From a bacterium (lineage in GTDB: Bacteria; Myxococcota; UBA727; JAUIJE01), in assembly GCA_030431455.1 (NCBI GenBank), contig JAUIJE010000003.1, positions 514,360 to 578,359 of the forward strand: 64,000 bases of DNA, read 5' to 3'. The stretch's first letter is position 1. Every line of letters begins with the position of its first letter. A program made the translations under genes and the position numbers. Below, piece after piece: positions 46,647 to 55,600 of this stretch. The notes beneath the pieces are model-generated. The model was not told the origin of the DNA. It worked only from the letters and a program-made list of their open reading frames with translations, and did not search any database.

Positions 46647-49600
46647 CCGCGCGCGGCATGTTCGCCCCCGTCGTGGGGCTCGCCCTGGGCCTGGGCCTGG
46701 GTTGTGACCCCCAACTGTTGCCCCCGCCCCCCGCGGTGAACTTCCTCGTCACCGGCCCGGCGGAGATTCACGAGCTCACCGCCCACGGGCGGCTCGCGGT
46801 CACCGTCACCATCCCCGGCCTGCTCGCGGAAAGCCCCTTGGTGCTCACCACCGACGAGACCGGCCTGTCCGCGAGCGGCTTTTTCGAGATCGCCCTCGAG
46901 GAACAACAACAGAGCACCGCCGAGGTCCGCCTCTACGGCACCGACGACAACACCGTCACCACCCCCGACGTGCTGCTCCTCGAGCAGACCACCGCGGTGA
47001 CCCTCGAGTTTGCCCTCAACGCCATCGAGGTCGTGTTCGACCCGGCCGCCGACGGCGCGTTCGCCGACGACCCCCGCTTCGACCTCAACCAAAATCAACG
47101 CTCCAACTACGACGACCTCAAGGCCGCCTGCACCCCCGGCATCCCTCCCCCGTTGCTCGCGCTGTCCTCGCCGCTGCTGCAGTTCTCCGCGGTGGGCACC
47201 GACACCGACCGCGCGGTGGTGGTCTTTTCCAATGCCCAGTCGAGCGGCAACAGCCCCGCCGATGTCGACACCCCCACCTGCGGCGCGGTCCATCCAGAAG
47301 CATTGCGGGTGTCGGCCAAGCTGCTTGACGCGCCGGGGGTGGTGTTCGAGACCTTCGTGGCCGAGACCGGCGACGCCGGGGGCAGCGCCCTCATCCGCAG
47401 CGAGCTCACCGACACGGTGGACGACCTCATCGTGCGCCCCCGTGAGCAGACCTTGCTCAACACCGCGTTCACCAGCCCCGACAACGTGCGCGTGACCGGC
47501 GCGGTCCTGCTCTCGGCCGAACATTGTCGCTGCGGCTACGCCACCCAGAGCTACGCCGCGGTGGTGGCCAACGCCCAGTTCCCCCCCCAGGTGGTGCCCC
47601 TCGACTACGTGCCCGGGGTGCTCCCCGACGACGATGCCCTCGCGTACCTGGCGTTCCCGGCCCCGTTGCTGTTCTCGGGCCAGGGGCTGCCCATCAACGT
47701 GCCCGCCAACGTGGCCACCGTCGACGGCTTTGACGCCGCGGTGGCGTACGTGGCCACCATCCCCGCGTCCCACCAAGTCAGTGTGCTCCTGTCCGATGCC
47801 GACGCCGACCTCGACCTCGCGGTGTTCAGCGTAGACGGGGCTGGCGCGTTGGCCCCCCTCGACGACGCGCGCTCGGCCTTCATCGGGCCCGCGTCGGTGG
47901 AGGGGCTCGAGCTGTCCTTCGACACCACCACCCAGATCGCGGTCCTCATCGGGCACAAGCCCGGCCAAGCCCTCGGCGACGATGCCGGGGCCAACCTCGT
48001 GGTCCACGCCTATGGCGGGCCCGCGCTCGCCGGCATCAGCCCGTTTGGGGGCGCGGTCGCGGGGGGCACTGAAGTCACATTGCGGGGGGCGCGGTTCGAC
48101 GCCGCCAGCCAAGTGCTGTTCGGGGGGGTGCTCGCGGATGACGTCGAGGTCGCGCCCGACGGGCAGACCCTCACCTGCACCACCCCCGCGGGCAGCCTGC
48201 TCCCCGGGCTCAACCCCGCCGCGGTCACGGTGCAAAATCCCGGGGGGCAAAGCAGCACGCTTCCGTCGTCGTTCGTGTATTGGCCCGGCACCCCCACGCT
48301 GTCCTCGCTGAACCCCTTGGCGGTGGCCCCGGGGGGCGTGGTCACGCTCTCGGGGAGCGGGTTTTCCAATGTGTTTGGAACCCCCGCGGTCACCGTCGAC
48401 GACAACCCCGCGCAGGTCATCGGGGTGTCGGCCTCGGAGCTTCTGTTCGTGGCCCCCGACGGTCCTGCCGCGGGGGACGCCCACGACGTCAGCGTGCAAA
48501 ATCGAGTGCCCCAGGGCCAAACCGCCGAACCCGCCGCGACCTTGGCCGCGGCCCTGACCTACATCGACGCGCTGTCGCCGCCGCCGGTGCTCGCGTCCCT
48601 CGATCCCACCATCGGGCCCCAATCCGGCGGGTTTGTGCTCACCGCGGTGGGGGCCGATTTTGCCCCTGGCGCCGAGCTCCTCGTCGGGCCCTTGGCGTTG
48701 ATCTCCAACGTCATCGACCCCACCACCCTCACCGCCGCGGTCCCCCCGTTGGCCCTCAGCGGCGTGCTCGACGTCCGGGTCCGCAACCCCGACGGCCTCA
48801 CCTCCGATCCTTTGCCTCTCGTCATCGAGCCCACCGTGCTCCAAGGGGCCCCCAGCATCGAACTGGTGACCTCCCAGAACGGGGTCCACGCCGCCGTCGC
48901 CGGCGACGTGCTTCAGCTGTTCGGGAGCAACCTCAACCTCTCGGACGCGGTGCTGTGCACCATTTCCGATGGCACCGGCACCTACCTCGCCGCGGTGGGG
49001 GGCCAGGCCGGGCTGTCGGTGTCCTGTGTCGTCGTCGACCCACTGCCCGAGGGGCTTCCGCTCACCGCCCGGGTGGACTTCGCGGGCGGCCAGAGCGCGA
49101 CCTCGCCGGTGTTTTTCGCCGAGGCCCCGCGGGTGACCGCGATCCAGACCGTGGGCACGCCGGTGAGCGGGGCCGATTTTTCGGTGATCGTCACCGGCCA
49201 GCACCTGTTCGGCAGCCAGGTCACCGGGGTCGCGTTCGAGCGGCCGGACGGCACCCGCACCACCCTGGTGCCCACCGCCACCGCCAGCGAGACCGTGCTC
49301 AGCCTCGACATCCCTGCAGGCACATTGGCTCAGGCCAGCCACCAGGTGTTCGTGACCTACCCCGGCGGCTTTGAGGCCGGGGCCCCCCTGCCCTTCACCG
49401 TGGGGGGCAGCTGCGGCAACAACGTGGCCGAGGGCATCGAGCAATGTGACGGCATGGACCTCAACGACACCACCTGCCAGACCCTGGGCTACGAGACCGG
49501 GGCGCTGTCCTGCGCGGCCGCGACCTGCCAGTTCGACACCGCGCTGTGCGGCAGCTGCCAGGACGGCAAGCACGACCCGGGCGAACAGTGCGACCAGCAA

Positions 49601-52600
49601 GACCTCGGCGGCCAATCGTGCCTCACCCTGGGCTACGACAAGGGTGTGCTCGGGTGCGCGGACACTTGCTTTTTTGACCTCGCCGACTGCTCGTTCGGGG
49701 TGTGTGGGGACAACATCTGTGACCCCGACGAGACCGGGGCGAGCTGCGCCAATGACTGCACCGCGGACTGCGGTGACGACGTGTGCGCGGGGGGCGAGAC
49801 CTGCCTCGACTGCGCCAACGACTGTGGCCTGTGCGTGCTCGAGCTTGTCAGCGGCGGCGATGTGAACATCCCCGCCTACGCCCCCGCCGCCACCCCGCCC
49901 CAGGTGCGGGTCATCACCGGGCCCACCGGGGTCCCGGTCACGCACAACGACGTGGACCTCGAGATCCAATCGTTCCCCACCGCGTGGACCGCGTCGGTGA
50001 CCGAGACCGGGGCCAATGCCGATGGATTGTACAACGTCAACATCACCGCCGGCCGCGCGGCGGGGGTCGACGGGGTGGTGACCGTGGCCGGCGCGGCCGG
50101 GGCCCCCATCGCTTCAGCCCTCGACATCCCCGTGCACAGCGTCGACATCCCCGTCGGCAACATCGTGGCGGTGTTCAACCGGTCCAACTTCCAAGTCACG
50201 TCCCCGGCCGGGATCGACGGGGACTACCCCGCGGCCTATGCCTACAAGCAGTCCAATGAGCAGATCAGCTCGTTCGCCCTCGCCCCCGGTGGTGACATCT
50301 ACTTTGCCCGCGAAGAGCCCAACGACCGGGGCTATGTCATGCGCATCGATGCCCAGGGCATCATGCACCGCATCGGTTCGCTGGACCCGAGCGGGGACTT
50401 CGCCGGCGTGCCTGGCCCCGCCGGCCAGGCCTCGGTGGGCCGCATCGACGACCTGGACCTCGGCCCCGACGGCACGCTCTACGCGTTCGTGACCCCCGCC
50501 AATGTCAGTGACCCGGTCATCGTCGCCTACACCCCCAGCACCCCCGGCGGGGTCATCGACCAGACCGCGACCGTGACCCGCATTCCCTTCACCGTGTTGA
50601 GCGGGTCCACCACCACCAAGGCCTTGCGGGTGATGCCCGATGGCCGGCTGCTGGTGGCCGGCTCCCTCATCTTCAACGGAGAGGTCTACCTGCTCGACCC
50701 CGTGACCGGCGTGCAGCGCCAGCTGCGACCTCCTTGCACCGACGACAGCAACAACCACATTGCGCGTATGCTCCCCGCCCTCGACGTGGCCAGCAACGGC
50801 ACGTTCCTGTACGGCAGCGACGAGCCCAGCCACTGCCTCGGGTCCCGCGGGATCTACGCGTACAACCCCAGCGATGGCTTCACCGCCCGCATCGACACCT
50901 ACACTCCGATCTCCCTCGCCCCCGCCCGGGGCTTCGCCTACTCCGTCGACGAGACCGCGGTGCTGGTCGCGCCGCCCTCACACCACGTGTTCCGGTACGA
51001 CGCCGCCGGCCACGCCCAGCGGGTGGTCGGGCCCCCGTCCAGCAGCGCCGACTACCAGGGCAACAATGGCCCGGCCACGTCCGCGCGCATCAATTCCGCC
51101 AGCGACCTGCATGTGCACGATGCCACCGGCGACCTCTATTTCATCGACCAGAACCAAAGCGTGATCCGCATGGTGCGCGGGGTCGCCCTCACTGGCCGCA
51201 CCCTCGTGGCCGACGCCAGCCCCGACACCTCGGGGGGCGATCCCGGCGACGACCAGACCGTGCTCCCCACCGAGCGGTTGCCGTTGGCGCTGCGCGTCCA
51301 CATCGACGCCACCCTCGACGGGGCCCCCATCGACGCGGAGTACACCCCGGTGCGCATCACCAGCAACCTGCCCGGGCTGAGCGTGCTGCCCACCACCCCG
51401 TGGGCCCGCAATGTCTTTGGAGCGGGCAACACCCAGGCGCTGATCACCCCCGGCCCCACCGCCGGCGCCGGCACCCTCACCGCCACCGCGGTCGATTTCG
51501 CGGGCCGCGACGCCGGCGCCCCCCACGTCTTCACCTTCACCGTCGACGACCCGCCCGCGGGCACCGTGCTCCGGCGGGCCAACCACGACGTCCAGTCCGG
51601 GGCCGACCTGGCCCCGTTGCCCCCGGCCTCGCGGCTGCGGTTCGATTTCAAAAACCTCGAACGCACCCCGGTGGCCGCCCACAGCACCGGCATCTACATC
51701 GGGGAGACAAACCGCGACCGCGTCATCCGTCTTTTCCCCGACGGCTCCGCCGAGGTGTTCGGCGGGGGCGGGACCGTCACCACCAACGGCACCCCGGTGG
51801 CCGACCTCGCCCTCCCCGACCTGCGCGGGCTGGCCGTCGACGGTGACACCCTCTACATCGCCACCGCGGGGGACGACCAAATCCGCAAGGTCGACCTCAC
51901 CGACCCCGACCACATCGCCACCGCCGCGGTGGGGGGCGGGCCGGGTGCCCCCCTCTCGGTGGCCAACGTGCTCAACGACCGCAACCTCGCGGTGGACGCT
52001 TTGAGCGTGAACCTGCCCAACCCCGACGCTCTCACCGCCCACAACGGCCGGCTCTACTTCACCGCCGCGGGCGACACCAACGACGTGTTCGCCTACGAGG
52101 GGGGCGTGCTCTGGCGCTACATCGCCGACGTGGGCTGTACCTACGACGGCGGGTTCCCCGCCGCGCTCACCATTCACGACCTCGCCACCGACCCGGTGGA
52201 CGGGACCCTGTACCTCGGCGGTCTTTGCAACGACCTTTGCTCGCGCGACGAGTCCATCACCCGGCTCATCGACACCAACGACGTGGGCGTCTACGACGAG
52301 ACCATCTCCATCGACGGCGACAACTGCGGACTCAACGGGCGCGTCGGCCTCACCGCCGGGCCCGATCAGGGCCTGTACGCCACCGTCACCACCGAGCACC
52401 GGGTCAAGCGCCTGGTGTGGCCCGACCCGGTGAGCCTCACCACCCTGGTGGGCACCGGGGTGGCGGGACAAGGCCCGGTCGGGCCCCGGGCCACCTGCGC
52501 CCTCAGCGAACCCGAGGGCTTGGCCTTCGACGGGAACGACCTTGTCATCGCCGACAACGACAACTTCGGGGTGCGGGTGGTCCATGACTTGATCGGGGAT

Positions 52601-52609
52601 TTGCCATGA
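46643..52609 (+). CDS. Giant IPT/TIG and beta-propeller lipoprotein A (1988 residues)
   Basis: The ATG lies in a 4-bp overlap with the CsgG/PEGA gene. The signal peptide ends at LGLGC with Cys21 as the lipidation site. Residues 25-450 are a beta-rich region shared with the next gene (LLAESPL, RLYGTDD). IPT/TIG-type Ig domains follow (about 455-900; ISPFGGAVAGGTEVTLRGA, LNPLAVAPGGVVTLSGSG, LDPTIGPQSGGFVLTAVG). A Cys-rich block (about 921-1069; CGNNVAEGIEQCDG, CGDDVCAGGETC) comes next. The rest looks like NHL/SMP-30-type propeller blades (VFGGGGTVTTNGTPVADLAL, GDDQIRKVDLT). The whole is outer-surface in design: ligand or polysaccharide binding is more likely than catalysis. The 3' end resembles that of its neighbour at DNA level (GACTTGATCGG then TTGCCATGA). 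Confidence 0.85.
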   Translation: MTARGMFAPVVGLALGLGLGCDPQLLPPPPAVNFLVTGPAEIHELTAHGRLAVTVTIPGLLAESPLVLTTDETGLSASGFFEIALEEQQQSTAEVRLYGTDDNTVTTPDVLLLEQTTAVTLEFALNAIEVVFDPAADGAFADDPRFDLNQNQRSNYDDLKAACTPGIPPPLLALSSPLLQFSAVGTDTDRAVVVFSNAQSSGNSPADVDTPTCGAVHPEALRVSAKLLDAPGVVFETFVAETGDAGGSALIRSELTDTVDDLIVRPREQTLLNTAFTSPDNVRVTGAVLLSAEHCRCGYATQSYAAVVANAQFPPQVVPLDYVPGVLPDDDALAYLAFPAPLLFSGQGLPINVPANVATVDGFDAAVAYVATIPASHQVSVLLSDADADLDLAVFSVDGAGALAPLDDARSAFIGPASVEGLELSFDTTTQIAVLIGHKPGQALGDDAGANLVVHAYGGPALAGISPFGGAVAGGTEVTLRGARFDAASQVLFGGVLADDVEVAPDGQTLTCTTPAGSLLPGLNPAAVTVQNPGGQSSTLPSSFVYWPGTPTLSSLNPLAVAPGGVVTLSGSGFSNVFGTPAVTVDDNPAQVIGVSASELLFVAPDGPAAGDAHDVSVQNRVPQGQTAEPAATLAAALTYIDALSPPPVLASLDPTIGPQSGGFVLTAVGADFAPGAELLVGPLALISNVIDPTTLTAAVPPLALSGVLDVRVRNPDGLTSDPLPLVIEPTVLQGAPSIELVTSQNGVHAAVAGDVLQLFGSNLNLSDAVLCTISDGTGTYLAAVGGQAGLSVSCVVVDPLPEGLPLTARVDFAGGQSATSPVFFAEAPRVTAIQTVGTPVSGADFSVIVTGQHLFGSQVTGVAFERPDGTRTTLVPTATASETVLSLDIPAGTLAQASHQVFVTYPGGFEAGAPLPFTVGGSCGNNVAEGIEQCDGMDLNDTTCQTLGYETGALSCAAATCQFDTALCGSCQDGKHDPGEQCDQQDLGGQSCLTLGYDKGVLGCADTCFFDLADCSFGVCGDNICDPDETGASCANDCTADCGDDVCAGGETCLDCANDCGLCVLELVSGGDVNIPAYAPAATPPQVRVITGPTGVPVTHNDVDLEIQSFPTAWTASVTETGANADGLYNVNITAGRAAGVDGVVTVAGAAGAPIASALDIPVHSVDIPVGNIVAVFNRSNFQVTSPAGIDGDYPAAYAYKQSNEQISSFALAPGGDIYFAREEPNDRGYVMRIDAQGIMHRIGSLDPSGDFAGVPGPAGQASVGRIDDLDLGPDGTLYAFVTPANVSDPVIVAYTPSTPGGVIDQTATVTRIPFTVLSGSTTTKALRVMPDGRLLVAGSLIFNGEVYLLDPVTGVQRQLRPPCTDDSNNHIARMLPALDVASNGTFLYGSDEPSHCLGSRGIYAYNPSDGFTARIDTYTPISLAPARGFAYSVDETAVLVAPPSHHVFRYDAAGHAQRVVGPPSSSADYQGNNGPATSARINSASDLHVHDATGDLYFIDQNQSVIRMVRGVALTGRTLVADASPDTSGGDPGDDQTVLPTERLPLALRVHIDATLDGAPIDAEYTPVRITSNLPGLSVLPTTPWARNVFGAGNTQALITPGPTAGAGTLTATAVDFAGRDAGAPHVFTFTVDDPPAGTVLRRANHDVQSGADLAPLPPASRLRFDFKNLERTPVAAHSTGIYIGETNRDRVIRLFPDGSAEVFGGGGTVTTNGTPVADLALPDLRGLAVDGDTLYIATAGDDQIRKVDLTDPDHIATAAVGGGPGAPLSVANVLNDRNLAVDALSVNLPNPDALTAHNGRLYFTAAGDTNDVFAYEGGVLWRYIADVGCTYDGGFPAALTIHDLATDPVDGTLYLGGLCNDLCSRDESITRLIDTNDVGVYDETISIDGDNCGLNGRVGLTAGPDQGLYATVTTEHRVKRLVWPDPVSLTTLVGTGVAGQGPVGPRATCALSEPEGLAFDGNDLVIADNDNFGVRVVHDLIGDLP

Positions 52610-55600
52610 GACGAATTGTGTGCGCCGCCGCCCTGGTGGCCTGCCTGACCGGGTGCGACCCCGAGCTCTTGCCGCCCCCCGCCGCGGTGTCGTTCGTGGT
52701 CACCGGAGACAATGCTCTTGCGTCGCTCTCTGAGCGGGCCCGGTTGCGGCTCACGGTGGGGATCGATGGCCTGCTCGCGGAGAGTCCCCTCACCCTCGAG
52801 GTGGCCGACGGGTCCCTCACCGGCCGGGGCTACTTTGAGATCTCCATCGAGAGCCAGCAACAATCGACGCTGGCGGTGCGGCTTTACGGCACCGACGACG
52901 ATCGCGTGCTCGATCCCAACGTCATTCTCCTCGAGCGCAGCGGGCCGCTCACCCTCGAGCAAGCCCTCAACACCGTCGAGCTGTCCATCGCCCCCGACGA
53001 CGCGGAGGTGATCAGCGCCGGCACCCCGGTGTTCGACCAGAACAACAACGGCGACAGCAACCTCGTCGACCTGCAGAACGGCTGCAGCCCGGGCGCCCCC
53101 CCGCCGTTGGTTCGGCTCGCCAACGGCCTGGTCGACTTCCCCACCGCGGGCGACGCCACCGTGCGCAGCTTGGTGGTGCCCCAGAGCGGCCTGCTCCAGG
53201 CCGTCGACGCCACCCCCGTCGACACCGCCGCCTGCGGCACGGTGCACCCCGAAGCGGTGCGGGTGGAGAGCCGGATTTTCGACGCCCCGGGCACGATGTT
53301 CGAGCGGTTGGTCAACGAGGCCACCAGCGACGGCCCCCCCGTGACCCGGAGCGAGCTCAGCCGCAGTCTCGTGGGCGACAGCGCGGCCTTGCTCGACCCG
53401 TTGCAACAAGACATCGCCAACGTCGTGTTCAACAGCCCCCAGGACGCGCGGGTCACCGGGGGCATCTTTTTCGAGGCCACCCACTGCCGTTGCCGCTACA
53501 CCACCCAGGTGCGCGCCACGGTGGTGGCCAACGCGCAGTTCCCCCCGGGGTTACCGCCGCCGGGGTATGTGCCCGCCGATGACGTGACCACCCTGCCGGA
53601 CAGCGCGGTGTTGCCGGTGGCCTTCCCCACCGATCTGCTCTTCTCCGGGGGCCCGCTGCCCGTGACCGTCGGGCCCGCGGCGGCCACGGTGGGCTCGCTG
53701 CCCGCGGGCACGGTGTACGCGGTGGACGTGCCCGCCGGCCACGTGGTCAACGCGTTGCTCACCGACGTGTCCGGTGACCTCGACCTCGCGGCCATCCCGG
53801 TGGGGCCGGACGGGGGGCTGCTGGTGGCCGACGAGGTGCTCAGCCAACACGTCGGCGCGTCCGACGAGGCGGTACAAGCACCGGCCGCGTCTGCGCCGCG
53901 CATCGTGCTCATCGTCGTGGGCCGGCCCGCTTACGACGCGGACGACCGCAACCGGGTGGCCAACTTGGTGATCCACGCCTACGGCGGGCCCGAGCTTTTC
54001 GGCGCCCCGGTGCCGTTCGCCCTCGCCGCCACCGACGACGGCAGCACGGATCGAACCGTGACCGTGAGCGGCGCGCGACTCGATGCAGATGCATTGGTGT
54101 TCCTGGGCGGACAGCTCGCGCCGAACGTGGCGGTGGACGAAACCGGGTCGACCATGACCTTCACCGCCCCCAGCGTAGACCTCCTGTCGACCCCGGTGCC
54201 CGCGGATGTGCGGGTCGAGCACCCCGGCGGGCTGTCGGCCACGCTGCCCGCGAGCTTCGTGTTCGGGCCGGGCGGCATCGAGCTCACCGGCGTGTCCCCC
54301 CCGTCGGTGGTGCCGGGGGGCACCTTCCATCTGTTCGCGAACAACATCAGCGACCTCTACGGCCGGCCCCTGGTCCGGGTGGGCGGGGTCGACGCCCCGG
54401 TGTTGCAGGTCACGGACACCTTTTTGCTCGTGGCCGCGCCGGTGGGGCCCGGGCCCGGGCTGGTCGAGGTCGAAGCCGAGAACGTGTCCGTGGCTGGGCT
54501 TTCCTCCGCGCCGTCGACGTTGAGCGGGGCCTTGACCTACCTCGACGACGACATGCCCGGCGAGCCGCCCGCCTTGATCAGCATCGACCCGCCCACCGGC
54601 AACCGCTCGGGCAACTACCTGGTGGTGCTCACCGGCACCGGGTTTTTGCCCGGGGCCGAGGTGCTGTTCGGTCCCGAACAGGTGCCGGCCACGGTGCTCG
54701 ACGAGACCACGTTGCAGTTCACCGCCCCCGCGGTGGAACAGATCGGCCAGCTGTTCGTTTATGTGCGCAACCCGGGGGGCCTGACCAGCAACGCCCTGCC
54801 CTTTGTCGCCACCGGGGGCCTGTGCGGCAACGGCATCATCGACGGCACCGAGCAATGTGACTTGACGCAGCTCGGGCCCCATACCTGCCAGACCTTTGGC
54901 TACGAGGCCGGCGTGCTGAGCTGCAACCCCGCGACCTGCACGTTCAACTTCGCCAACTGCGGCGACTGTGGCGACGGCAAGCGCGACATCGGCGAACAAT
55001 GTGACGGCACCGATCTTGGGGGCTTTGGCTGCACGGACTTTGCGTTCGACAAAGGCCAGCTTGGCTGCGGGGACATGTGCACCTATGACTTCTCTCAATG
55101 CGCGTTTGGCTTTTGCGGGGACCAGCAGTGCGACGCCGACGAGGACGGCACGAGCTGCCCCGAGGATTGCCTGCCGAGCTGCGGGCAGAACGGCTGCACC
55201 ACCGGCGAGACCTGCGCGAGCTGCCCGGCGGAGTGCGGGGTCTGCACCATGGAGGTGGTGGGCGGCAACACCAGCGTGGTCGCGCCCATCTATGGCGCGC
55301 CGGTGGTGGCCCCCCAGGTGCGGGTGGTCACCCCCGCCACCGGCGGGGTCCTGCCCCACAACGCAGGGGTGAACCTCGAGGTGCAAAGCCAGCCGCTCGG
55401 CTGGGGGGCGTCGTTGGCCACCGCGGGCGCGGTCCCCGGCGGGCTCTACGACGTGAACATCGAGGCCGGCCGCATGGTGGGCCAGACCGGCGAGATCGTG
55501 GTCGGGGCCGGGCCCGGGGTCGCGGTCGCCGGATCAGTGACATTGTCGGTCCAGAGCGAGGACGTGCCGGTGGGCACGATCGTGAGCGTGCTCAACCCCG

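Noticed and set aside
46595-49969. 1124-codon minus-strand reading frame opposite lipoprotein A
   Set aside because: It is a composition shadow: Gly/Val/Asp/His-rich with no motif, opposite a gene with signal peptide, TIG domains and Cys repeats.
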